From positions 254,374,422 through 254,438,421 of the forward strand of contig CM066321.1 in the NCBI GenBank assembly GCA_033807775.1: a stretch of DNA of 64,000 nucleotides, read 5' to 3'. The translations under genes were made by a program, and so were the position numbers. The DNA is from Saussurea involucrata (lineage: Eukaryota; Streptophyta; Magnoliopsida; Asterales; Asteraceae). Under the pieces are notes generated by a model. It saw nothing but the letters and a program-made list of their open reading frames with translations, was not told where the DNA came from and searched no databases. Within the stretch, counting starts at the first letter, position 1, and every line of letters begins with the position of its first letter. Shown piece after piece: positions 11,492-21,963 of this stretch.

Positions 11492-11663
11492 GAAGCTTTC
11501 TTTACTATCTTTAATTTTATGTTCATTTCCCTTTTGTAAAAACTGTTGTAAAAGACAAGGTTTTAACCTTTTGAATGTATTTCGATGGTTGATGTGATCT
11601 TGTAACTTTTGCTATGAAACTTGAGCTGTACATTCCGTGTTTCCGCTTTAGCGGTGTGTTACA
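11492..11663 (+). mobile_element. B 3' LTR remnant
   Basis: About 172 bp matching 8460-8631, ending GTGTGTTACA. The rest of the 3' LTR was deleted together with RT to integrase. Confidence 0.88.
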
Positions 11664-12304
11664 ATCAAGATACCAGATACCCTTCCGGACCTGCAAACAA
11701 AGGAAAATTAGTTTGATTTGGGCACCCATTTTACTATGGGCCCACATTTCTCAATGGTGGTTGTGGAAGTTGAAGGTTCAGCAATCTTCGCAGCATTTGA
11801 AGATTCAGCTTCAATGACAGTCTTCACTTTGGTTAATTTCTTAACCTCAGTGGTAGTTTTCACCTTAACCTGATTTGCACAAGGATTGGTCTTCTTTCCC
11901 TTGGGGGCAGTGATCTTCACCTTAGCTAACTTTTCAGCTTTGGTGGCTGTAGGGAACTTACTGGCAATATGATCGGTAAGTCCACAGTGATAACATTTCC
12001 TATAGCTAAAAGTAGCTTTAGGACCATTTGCATGCTTAGCCGAAAATTTTAAATGAGCATTGAAAATATACCTTTGGCATTGAAAATTGGAGGAACTATC
12101 AGTTTTTCGGATTTCTTACCAATTACATCCACTTTCAGTTTAGGAGTAGATCGCTGAATAAATCCAGGGATCATGGTCTTAGACGTAGATGGATGATTCA
12201 CTAAAGGTTTAGACACATTCAACTTAGGTACAAAAGTACCCTTCTGAGGTTTTTGATTAAAAACTTTTTCTTTATCTTTACCTTTAGAGATTAAGGTAGG
12301 TTTT
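11664..12304 (-). pseudogene. C: copia gag C-terminus and pol start, fragment
   Basis: Oldest layer of the nest. The minus strand encodes a gag tail closely related to that of E: K-D-K-E-K-V-F-N-Q, then Q-R-S-T-P-K-L-K-V-D, a CCHC-like box, and a Lys-rich end K-W-V-P-K-S-N before the stop. The zinc knuckle near 11985 has lost its last Cys: the plus strand gives K-F-P where E has K-C-P. After the gag stop comes TTTTCCTTTGTTTGCAG and pol starts K-G-I-W-Y-L-D, cut by B at 11663. D interrupts it at 12305. The frame is not continuous, so it is a relic. Confidence 0.8.
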
Positions 12305-13028
12305 TGTAGGTTCCCAGATTCACGTTGTATCACATTAATGGTAGTAATATAGACAGCGGAAGCATTTAAATATAAAGCCATTAAGGTGAATGATTGTGTA
12401 AATTATATTGTAATAGTGAGAATCAATTATAGAACAGGATAATGATAACAAGATCAAATAAGAAACGCTGCTCGTATATAGATAATGGATAACACCAAGA
12501 ACAAGATCAATGGTGTATCCTGAAATCTCACAGGGAACAATATCGTACGGAGGTAGTGCTCGGGATTGATGCAGTATGTGCTTAAACAATTGTGGAAAAC
12601 TATTCTTCCCAAAGCTTACAAATGTTTGTTCCACTACCTCTCTATTTATAGCCCTGATAAGGTGAAGACAGTGTACTATCGTACCCTAGAATGACACGTG
12701 GAAAGTGTGTCTCCTAATTTTAGGGCATACATGGAAAGTATGGACACTTGTCTAACACTTGGGATTTCTTACGAGACTTAGGCATCACAGAGGTCTTCAC
12801 TACAACAGAGCTCATAGACCAGAGCTCTGTTGGTCTTCGATTGTGAACAGTTCTTCTGTTGATCTTCTGATAGAGCTCTGTTGAGCTCTGTTAGTTCCAC
12901 CAGAACTCTGTTGAGTTCTGTTGATCTTCTTGAAGCTTTTTCTTCTAAGTCTTCTGCTGCATCTCTGATGGTCTTCTGAGTTGATAATATTTTCAATAAT
13001 TTTACATTACAGATACTCGGGGCTAACA
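12305..13028 (-). mobile_element. D 3' LTR (724 bp)
   Basis: Plus strand runs TGTAGGTTCCCAG to GGGGCTAACA. Its ends resemble those of F (TGTTGGTTCCCG...GGAGCTAACA), so D and F look like related families. It is rich in AGAGCTCTG and GAACTCTG palindromes near 12789-12922, some 10 bp apart (12873/12883 and 12903/12913). The left boundary is set by where C gag homology stops. Confidence 0.8.
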
Positions 13029-13051
13029 ATCTCCCCGTAAGTATTGAAAAT
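12989..13051 (-). other. D inverted repeat spanning PPT/LTR junction
   Basis: Arms ATTTTCAATAATT (12989-13001) and AAGTATTGAAAAT (13039-13051), 13 bp with one mismatch. The PPT (ACGGGGAGAT in element sense, 13029-13038) and the LTR start lie in the loop. Same layout in E, F, G and I. Confidence 0.75.
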
Positions 13052-13253
13052 AAAAAATTTGAAACAGAGATGTAAACAAAAAGAACAGAGAATATTTACC
13101 TCTGTTAGCCTTTGTACTATTCTTCTAAGATATTACGGTGCTTGGCAAGAAGTAGTACATTTATACATAGTTATCTCCCCTAAGAATTATGTCGAATCTT
13201 CTGATTAGAGTACGGAAGTCCAGCATCAGATCAATCTGGTTGATGAAGAGTTT

Positions 13254-14252
13254 CTACTGTTCTTCTGGACACTTACTTCTTGGGAGATTTTGGATTATGT
13301 TCTTGAGGTATACTAGCGACTCACTCGAGTACTTGTGGGCTTCAGCTGCTCTGATGGCCTTCTTTGTGCCCTTCTGTCGGCAGACAAAGACTGGAGGATC
13401 TTCTACTACAGTTCCAGTTCTGTGATGGCCATAACCCTCAAGGTTTTCATTTGGTGGTGCAATCGCTAGTTTCTCTACTTCAAACTCTATGCCTAGCTGA
13501 TAATCAATCTGTATTCTGAGATTGATGTGCTCTTGCATAGCGAATCTGACTTCTGGTAGCGCAGTTCTGGCCGGCGTGTATCTTTCTGAGAAGTTCAAGC
13601 AGTATGCGTGAAGTAAGATCAGGTCATATGGGTTCAGAAGGACGAGATCATTGTCATTGAAGATTTCATTTCTACCTTCTGTTGATTCCACAGTATACTC
13701 ATGGTATGTGACTCTGTCATATTGAAACTTCTTGTGCTTGATGTCCAGAATTCTGCGGATACCGAAGTTTATGTTGATGGCTCTGTTCTGATTTGACTTG
13801 GTTTGGATGAACTTTAGCCTTGCATCAGAAATGGTGTTTATTCTGATTGGGTTAAGGTATGGGTTAATGGGTACGACATTTACAGGGATGATGTCTCTGT
13901 CAGCATATAGAAATGCAAATACCGTTTCTAAGGCAGGTTTTTCGGTATGAAAGGTAGAGGTTTCTGGGTTATGTTCTGTTACCATTGGGTTTGGGTCATC
14001 ATGGGTTTCTGCCATAAGAGTGTCGATGTGATCAGATTTCTGAGTGACTTGAGGTTGGTCTTGACTTGTTTGTCCTTCAGCAGAGGATGGTCCTGTCCTC
14101 TCTGGTTCTTTTCTTGGAGATGTAGGAGGGGTATCTAGGCAGATGATCTCTGGTGGTTCTTGTGTTGACGCTTCTGTTGGTTTAATGACTCTGTCCTTGA
14201 ACATGTAGTCAAAAGCCACCATCGTTATTTCTGGCGTGTGTTCCTCTGTTAT
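13254..14252 (-). pseudogene. D aORF, C-terminal part
   Basis: C-terminal about 332 codons of the extra ORF, continuing in frame from 40995 once E is removed. The first part is a low-complexity Pro/Thr/Glu-rich linker. The end has F-N-D-N-D-L-V-L-L-N-P-Y-D-L-I-L-L-H. A similar D-A-D-I-R-N-L-N-P-Y-D-L occurs in F and D-A-D-F-E-K-L in I, so a small shared C-terminal domain is likely. It ends in R-S-K-C-P-E-E-Q. No recognised catalytic motif. Confidence 0.7.
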
Positions 14253-15220
14253 TGTTGATCCAAACCCTCAGTGATTTGATAATGACCCTCTCTTATACTT
14301 AGTGAAAATTGTAAGTAAACAATATGTATCAGAGTTTCACTATCGCTGATAAGTACTAAGATCTTCCAGTACCGCTGATAGGAACTCTTGCTCTTTAGAT
14401 TAAACATTCAGCGAAACTGTTCACCATAATACTCTGAGTCTGTTCGGTACTTATGGTGATCGCTGATAAGTTAGTTGTTTACTTATGATCCCTGAAGACA
14501 AGTTCACGTCAACATAGGTTCTACGCTGAAGTCGAAGATCAAGCTCAAGAACCAGCGACAAGTCTCCTAATGAACTGATGCGGATCAGCGAAGACTCAGA
14601 TTTGTCCACCCAACGTGAAGTATCAAGTACAAGACTTCAGCTATCGCTGAACTCTATCATTCGCTGATAAAGAATGATAGATCGCTGAATCATCGAAAAG
14701 TTGATCATGAAGTCTTCCGTACAAAGTACTTTTTGTCTCATCCACCCTTGCACGACTCCGTACGATATGTCAGAATAGAACCTCCTTATTGTCTGAAATC
14801 GTACAACCACTCTGATACTACACTGTTCAAACATGCGGCTACTAAGGTTGTCAACAAAGGTCAATGACATGCAAACAAATCAGATGACGCCACGTGTAAA
14901 GTATAAACTGCAATGCATTAAATGCATGCAGTATATAAGAAGAAGAACTCACTTCTTTTTGAAGTAACTTGCTAACTCTGGACAAGTTCATCCTTCTTAT
15001 CTTTAGATAGGTTATTATTAGTAATTTCCTTCTCCTTCTTAGTGCAAGAAACTTAGTGTTCCAACTTGTTTAGATTTAGGATTTATCCTTAATCTTGTTT
15101 CCGCAACAAGCTGTAAATTGTTAATTATTTATCAATAAACAATTTAGAAAAGTAAAATCTGTGTGTTTGTATTCACCCCCCCCCCCTTCTACAAACTTGT
15201 ATAACCCTTCGGGACCAACA
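14253..15220 (+). mobile_element. E 5' LTR (968 bp)
   Basis: TGTTGATCCAAACC to GGGACCAACA. Contains repeated TCGCTGA (14343, 14460, 14644, 14661, 14682) and a C-run near 15175. GATGACGCCACGTGTAAAG lies near 14884, with GCAGTATATAAGAAG near 14930, a plausible TATA for the genomic promoter. Confidence 0.92.
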
Positions 15221-15222
15221 AG

Positions 15223-15234
15223 TGGTATCAGAGC
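15223..15234 (+). other. E primer-binding site
   Basis: TGGTATCAGAGC, 2 bp after the LTR; initiator tRNA-Met type. Confidence 0.93.
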
Positions 15235-15302
15235 GGATTTGTTTAAACTCATAAACAAGATCTAATCTATACTAAGATTTCTCTTCCTTGCTATTTCTGA
15301 AA

Positions 15303-17696
15303 ATGGCCACCAACATAAACACAAACTATATAGACAATGGTTCTCTTGCAAAACCCCCTAGATTCTCCAGATATAATTTTAATCTATGGAAAAATAGGAT
15401 GACTCTCTTCCTAGAAGGTGTAGACCCTACTATGCCTTATTAACTTGAAAACGGCCCATTTATTCCTGTAAGAATTGATGCCGCAGTACCTGCCGCTGAG
15501 AATAGACCTGCTATTCCAGAAAGGCTGGTACCCAAAGATGTTCATACGTGGACTGACGAAGATAAGAAGAAAGTGGCTATCGACACAAAAGCCAGATCCA
15601 TACTATCCATGGCTCTTCCCGACGAAGTCTACCATTCCGTCATGAACCTGAAATCCTCAAAAGCCATGTGGGACACAATATGTGTTCAGTATGAAGGCAC
15701 TGCTGAAGTCCAGGACTCTCGAAAGATCAACCTGGTAAGACAGTATGAAAGTTTCATTTGTGGTAAGAATGAGACTCTCTCTGAAGTTCACCAACGTTTT
15801 AATTGCTTAATAATAGATCTGAAAACTGTTGGTAAGGAATATTCTAACTTTGAAGTGCTGACAAAGTTTCTAGAATATTTACCTGAAAGCTGGGACAGTT
15901 ATTCTATGTGTCTCAAGCTGTCAAAAGATCTAAGATGAATGACTCTTGCTACCTTATATGGCACAATGCTGAATCATGAGCAATCAAGCCATCTTAAGAA
16001 GAATCTTGTAAAAGATTCCAAAAGCACCCCTGTTGCTTTAATCTCAGAGGAACCTTCTACTCAGCGACCCTCGGTCACCATCACTGAGTTAGAGAGTAAC
16101 TCTGAAAGGTCATCAGATTCTGACTCTTCAGATGATGATGAATCTTTGGCTCTCCTAACTAAAAAGTTCAGGAGATTCGCCAAAAAGAAAATGTTCAGAA
16201 AGAACAAACCTCTTTCTATAACTGATAAGCCAAGATCATCAGCTACTGTTGATAAGGCTACTGCTACTTGTTTTAATTGCGAAAAGATTGGACATTTCGC
16301 TAACGAGTGCAGGTCTAAGAAAGTATCGAGAAACTCAGTGTTTCCCAAGAAATCTTTTATTCCCAGGAATAAAGATGACAAGTATTCTAAGCTGGAAGAA
16401 AAATATGCAAAGTTGAAAAGCTTCAAGAAGAAAGGCAAAGGCCTGATGGTTTATGATTGGGCTGCTTCAGAAGAAGAAGAATCATCATCTGACTCTGAAG
16501 ATGATGAAGCCAATCTCTGTCTTATGGCAAAGATTAAGGATGAGGAAGAAAGTTCAGACATTCCCTCTACTTCAACCTCTGCTGTTCAGGTATCACCTTC
16601 CTTCTATACAAATATTGCAAATATTGATGAAGCTGATAGTCTCCGCAAAATCGATCTCTTGACTAGAAGCTTATATGATGCCATGAATGGCAAAACTATA
16701 GTTGAAAACCAAAACCTTGATCTCGCTGAACAACTTAAAAACTGTCACCTTCAAATAGAAAAGCTTTCTAAAATTGAAGAAGATTTTAAAGATCAAGTGC
16801 ATTTAAATCAGCTAGTCAAAATCGAACGAGCAGAAGCTATCGCTGCTTTGAAAGCTGAAAAGGCTACTGTTGAAGGATGGTGTAACTCTTCAACAAAGAT
16901 CACTGAGATAATTAAGTCTCAGATACCCCTGAGTGATAAACGTGGTCTTGGTTACAAATATGAAACTCAAGAACCAACCACTGATCGTTCCATGCTCTTA
17001 TTTGGAACTTTCGTATCCTCAGTCGCTGACACTTCATCCTCTCAGTGTTCGTCCTCCAGACCTCCTATTCCTGAGGAAATCTCTGCCTCTTCAAAAGGCA
17101 TAGAGAAAATGGTTTATCCAAAACCTACCTCTGTCTTTAAAGATAAAGGTAAAGGAATTGCGTTGAACCAAAATCCTCAGAAGGGTACTTTAGCACCAAA
17201 GCTGAATGCTTCTAAAGCTTTAGTGATTTATTCCTCTGGATCAAGAAATCAGATCTCTGGATCTACTCAGCGTGGGTCTATTCAGCGATCTACTCCTAGA
17301 CTCAGAGTGGATATCCTTGGTAAGAAATCTGAAGAATCAAGTGTTCCTCCCATTTCTAAAGCCAAAAGCTTATTTGGTGCTGGTCCTTCAAATTCAAAAT
17401 CTAAAACTCAGCATTCAAATAGTCCTAGGACTATTTTTAGTTATAGGAAATGTTATCACTGTGGACTCACTGATCATATTGCTAGTAAGTGCCCCACAGC
17501 CACCAAAGCTGATAAGATAGCTAAGGTGAAGATTGCCCCCAAGGCAAAGAAGACCACTGAGGTTAAGAAATTAACCAAAGTGAAGACTGACAAAGCCGAA
17601 TCTTCAAATGCTGCGAAGATTGCTGAACCTTCCATTCCAACTGCTTCCACTGACAAACGTGTACACATGGTTAAGTGGGTACCCAAGAAAAACTAA
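15303..17696 (+). pseudogene. E gag, two in-frame stops
   Basis: ATG at 15303 (M-A-T-N-I-N-T-N) opens a copia gag of 797 codons, interrupted by TAA at 15441-15443 (codon 47) and TGA at 15936-15938. Everything stays in one frame. The UBN2-type capsid region spans about codons 90-210 (K-A-M-W-D-T-I, then F-L-E-Y-L-P-E-S-W). A first zinc knuckle C-F-N-C-E-K-I-G-H-F-A-N-E-C is near 16270 and a second, C-Y-H-C-G-L-T-D-H-I-A-S-K-C, near 17450. Between them are acidic Ser-rich and coiled-coil stretches. It ends M-V-K-W-V-P-K-K-N. The 5' stop makes it non-functional as it stands. Confidence 0.88.
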
Positions 17697-17714
17697 TCTT
17701 CCTTTGTGATGCAG
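17697..17714 (+). promoter_or_regulatory. Acceptor-like TTTGTGATGCAG after E gag stop
   Basis: TAA (17694-17696) is followed by TCTTCCTTTGTGATGCAG, then GTTCAGAAG of pol. It includes the pol ATG at 17709. Same position as motifs in A, C, F and I. Confidence 0.4.
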
Positions 17715-20700
17715 GTTCAGAAGGGTATCTGGTATCTCGATAGCGGATGCTCTAGACATATGACTGGAAAGAAAAGCCTGCTCGCTGAATACAAGGAAGA
17801 GAAGGGTCCTTCTGTAACTTTCGGTGGAAATGGAAAAGGACATACCTGAGGGTTTGGTGTACTCTCTAATGGTACAACCACCTTCAGAAGAGTCGCATAT
17901 GTTGAAGGGCTGAAGCATAATCTGTTAAGCATCAGTCAGCTTTGCGACAAGGATAACAAGGTAATCTTTACCAAAGAATCCTGCTTTGTCACTAACAAAA
18001 AGGAGAAGATAGCTCTCAGTGGTTATCGTTTGGAAAATGTTTATGTAATAAACATGGACTCAACAACCACTGAGAACTCCTGTTTCTTCTCAAAAGCCTC
18101 ATCTGATGTCGCTGGCTATGGCATAAGAGGCTCTCTCATCTGAATTTCAAGACACTGAACTCTCTTTCTTCAAAAGAGTTAGTTACTGGTCTACCTCAAC
18201 ACTCATATGCCAAAGAGTCTTTATGTTCAGCATGTGAAAAAGGGAAGCAGACCAAAGAATGCTTTAAATCAAAGCAAGTCTCCTCAGTGTCATCTCCTCT
18301 ACAACTACTCCATATGGATTTGTTTGGCCCTGTTAACAAACAATCCATCGCTGGAAAGAAATATACACTGGTCATAGTTGATGAATTCTCTCGTTATACA
18401 TGGGTTATGTTTCTCCATTCCAAGAGTGTCACCCCTGAAGAACTCATCACCTTTGTTCGGAAGATGGAAACCCTGAACAATTTGACCGTTCGCTCAATAA
18501 GGAGTGATCATGGGACTGAATTCAAAAACAGTTCTCTTGATTCCTTCTTTGAGAGCAAGGGTATTTCTCACAACTTTTCTTCAGTGAGAACACCACAACA
18601 AAATGGAGTCGCTGAAAGAAGAAATAGAACAATTATTGAAGCTGCACGTTCAATGCTCAGCGATTCTCACCTGCCTACTCAGTTTTGGGCAGAAGCTGTC
18701 AACACTGCTTGTTTTATGCAAAACAGGTCGCTGATAGTCAAAATATTCAATAAAACAGCCTATGAACTATTTCATGGGAGAAAGCCTTCAATCAGCTTTC
18801 TTCACATCTTTGGATGTCAGTGTTTTATACGGAACAACAGAGATGCCCTTGGAAAGTTTGATCCTAAAGCTGATGATGGGATCTTTCTTGGATACTCCTC
18901 GGTTTCCAAAGCCTTCAGAGTCTTTAATCGAAGAAGGCAAACTGTTGAAGAAACAATTCACGTCACGTTTGACGAGTCCCGTTCAGTGAACTCTAAACCG
19001 TCCGCTGATACTGAAGAACTGAATCAATGGTTGTTTTCTCATCTTGGTGATTCAGAAGAAATTCCCACTCCTCGTGCTCACACAGTTGAAGATGATGGTC
19101 CAACTATCATTCCAAATATGCAGAATAGTGAAGCTGAAACATCATGGGTCTCAGTTGTTCCTATAAACACTATACCTGCTTCTGAAACCAATATCCCAGA
19201 TATTCCATCCACCTCTCAGCAATCAGTGAATATAATGACAACTGCATCCATTCCTCTCTTGGCTGATACTCCAGACGTTGCTGAAGCTTCATCTTCAGCT
19301 CCTCCAGTTCAGGTTGAGTCAGCGTCTCACGCTCCGGCTCAGCGATGGACTATAAATCACCCAATTGATCAAATTATTGGTGATCCAAACGCTGGTATTC
19401 AGACTCGACGAAGTGCAGGTAATATTTGTTTATTTGTAAATTTTATTTCACTAACTGAACCAAAGAAAGTAGATGATGCCCTCAAAGATCCAAACTGGGT
19501 CAGCACCATGCAAGAAGAGATGACAGAATTCAAAAGAAACAAAGTTTGGAAACTTGTTCGAAGGCCAACTGACAAAACTGTGATAGGCACTAAATGGGTC
19601 TATCGAAACAAGTTGGACGAACATGGAACTGTAACCCGCAACAAGGCTCGTCTTGTTGCTCAAGGATACAGACAAGAGGAAGGCATAGATTATGACGAAA
19701 CATTTGCTCCAGTAGCAAGATTAGAATCTGTTCGTCTATTCTTAGCATATGTTGTACACAAAGACTTCAAAGTATATCAGATGGATGTTAAGTCAGCGTT
19801 TCTAAATGGAAAGCTGAATGAAGAAGTCTATGTGGAACAACCTCCAGGATTCTCAGATCCTAAGCATCCAGGTTATGTTTATAAACTGGACAAGGCACTT
19901 TATGGCTTAAAGCAAGCTCCACGTGCATGGTATGACACTCTTTCTACTTATCTCCATATTGAGAAATTTGAGCGAGGTAAAATAGACAAAACTCTATTTT
20001 TCAGGAAAGTAAAAGGTCATATCATTCTTGTTCAAATATATGTTGATGATATAATATTTGGCTCGACTAACCCTGATCTCTGTACTCGTTTTGCTGATAG
20101 AATGAAAGAAGAGTATAAAATGAGCATGATGGGTGAACTAACATATTTCCTTGGTCTACAGATAAAACAAAATGAAAAAGGAACTTTCATTAATCAGGGA
20201 AAGTATGTTAAAGATATGCTGAAAAAATTCGACTTAACTGAAAGTTCAGCTATGAAAACCCCTATGGCACCACCGCTGACACTTGATAAGGACACTAAGG
20301 GTGTTCCTGTCAATGTCACGCTGTACCGTGGGATGATCGGCTCACTATTGTATCTTACAGCTAGCCGACCCGATATTAAATTTGCAACATGCTTGTGTGC
20401 ACGATATCAAGCTGAACCTAAGATATCTCATATGAAAGTTGTAAAGCGAATTTTTCGATATCTTAAGAGTACAGCGAATCTAGGTCTTTGGTATCCCAAA
20501 GACTCAGGATTCGATTTAATCGCCTATTCAGATAGTGATTTTGCAGGTTGCAGAATGGATAGGAAAAGCACCACAGGAGGATGTCAGCTCCTGGGTGGAA
20601 AGCTGGTAAGTTGGACAAGTAAAAAGCAAAACTCAGTGTCCACTTCCACAGCTGAAGCTGAGTATGTAGCCGCTGGAAGCTGTTGTTCTCAGGTCTTGTG

Positions 20701-20986
20701 GATGAGAAATCAACTACTAGACTATGACCTTCAACTCTCAAATATTCCAATCTATTGCGACAGCACAAGTGCCATCGCTATAGCTAATAATCCAGTGCTA
20801 CACTCAAAGACAAAACACATCGAAATCAGGTATCACTTTATCAGAGATCATGTGATAAATGGTGATATAGAACTTCACTTTATCCCAACTGACTATCAGT
20901 TAGCTGATCTGTTCACCAAACCTCTTGATGAGACAAGATTCAACTTTCTCATCAGCGAGCTTGGAATGCAGAACTTTGAAGGATAA
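17709..20986 (+). pseudogene. E pol: PR-INT-RT-RNase H, one stop and one frameshift
   Basis: Begins in frame with gag. Protease W-Y-L-D-S-G-C-S-R-H-M-T-G is at 17735. TGA stops it at 17847-17849 (C-A-T-A-C-C then TGA; a CGA>TGA change would explain it). A one-base loss near 18113 shifts the frame inside the W-L-W-H zinc site. From 18287 the frame is open to 20986. Integrase D-D-35-E: M-D-L-F-G, then S-D-H-G-T-E-F, then G-V-A-E-R-R-N. RT: Y-Q-M-D-V-K-S-A-F-L-N-G and Y-V-D-D. RNase H: Y-S-D-S-D-F-A-G, T-A-E-A-E-Y, I-Y-C-D-S. The end is A-D-L-F-T-K-P-L...E-L-G-M-Q-N. Confidence 0.92.
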
Positions 20987-21963
20987 AATCTTCAGCAGTT
21001 CACATTTGATCAGCGATAGGATAAAATCAACTTGTATAACCCATTCTATCCTTCTCTCTATCCTGATTCGCTGATATCAAGGTATGTTTTTCTCTCTGAC
21101 AAATCGCATGTAAATGCAAGATTTCAAAACAAATCTCATCGCTGAATATCTTTTCCTTATCAGCGATACTTTGAAATTTCTTAAAACCAACTGATTTCTA
21201 TTTAGTGCTTCATGTTTTAAAAAGTGTCCCTGAGTTTTTCAAAACCTTAGAGACAACCAAGAATATGAAAGGACAGTTGTGACGTCATTACAACGGATAA
21301 ACCCAGACACGTTCTTCTTTCTGACACACGTTTGCACGTTTCGTTTACTTGCCAATCAAATACAAACACGTATCCGTGTCATGATGAAAATCTTTTCCCG
21401 CTCAAGATTTTCTCTTTCTAAAATCTCTCTGTATAAACAAATTCCTCGTTTATATTTTTTCTCTTACGCGAACTTCTCCTCCAAGCAAAGAAAGAATTCA
21501 CTGTTGCACTTGGCTCTCGATTTTTTCAAGAACAACTGTTCATCTTCTTCAAACATCAAAGGTTAATGTGTTCTTATTATTTACCAAATGCAAATAACTT
21601 GTTTCTGATCTTCTCTTTGTTTTAACAAGATCAAACAAAAGAACTTCTTAAAAAAAATCATTTTCTTTCATGGTTTTATGAACACAACCATTTCATGGTT
21701 GTTCTTCAAGTTTAAATTCGAAAATCTTAAACTTGTTCTTCACACATTCGTTTTCCAGAATCCCTATCTTCAAAGGAAACTGGAAAACAAGATTGTTATT
21801 TGGGTTTGAAATTTCGTTTTTTTTTTAAAAAAAAACTAATCTTCATTAAGACAATTTGTCTGAATGAAATGGACAAAATTCGAACCATCTTATTGGAAAA
21901 TTTCTTTCCACATTAAGATTATTCTTATTTGTTAATCCTTTCGTTGAACTGATAATACAGAGA
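20987..21963 (+). promoter_or_regulatory. E intergenic region: candidate aORF promoter and 5' UTR intron
   Basis: 977 bp between pol and aORF with no convincing gene; a 95-codon open frame at 21279-21566 is probably chance. Five ACGT cores lie at 21282, 21309, 21328, 21336 and 21368, including TGACGTCA. TATAAAC is at 21432-21438. Downstream, CAAAG|GTTAATG near 21562 and GATAATACAG|AGAATGG at 21951-21967 could be a 5' UTR intron ending 3 bp before the aORF ATG. An inverted pair ATCGCTGA (21138) and TCAGCGAT (21160) starts 22 bp apart. Confidence 0.5.

Larger units (their letters stand above)
6082..11663 (+). mobile_element. B: Ty3/gypsy element with internal deletion
   Basis: Plus-strand gypsy element: 5' LTR (left part displaced by A), PBS 8636, extra 5' ORF, gag with two zinc knuckles, protease, then an abrupt join near 11492 to the last about 170 bp of the 3' LTR. 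RT, RNase H, integrase and most of the 3' LTR are missing. The junction lies in GAAGCTTT, and short homology there suggests illegitimate recombination. It interrupts C at 11664, within the W-Y-L-D codons of C pol. Gag and terminal sequence suggest a Tekay/Del-like chromovirus, but without RT or a chromodomain this is a guess. Confidence 0.85.

Noticed and set aside
14343..14688. TCGCTGA motif in the E LTR as a 21-bp phased array
   Set aside because: Only one interval (14661 to 14682) is 21 bp; others are 17, 29 or longer, so E is at best weak support for the phased pattern.
21279..21566. 95-codon ORF between E pol and aORF
   Set aside because: Overlaps the candidate promoter and leader, no recognisable domain, likely chance.
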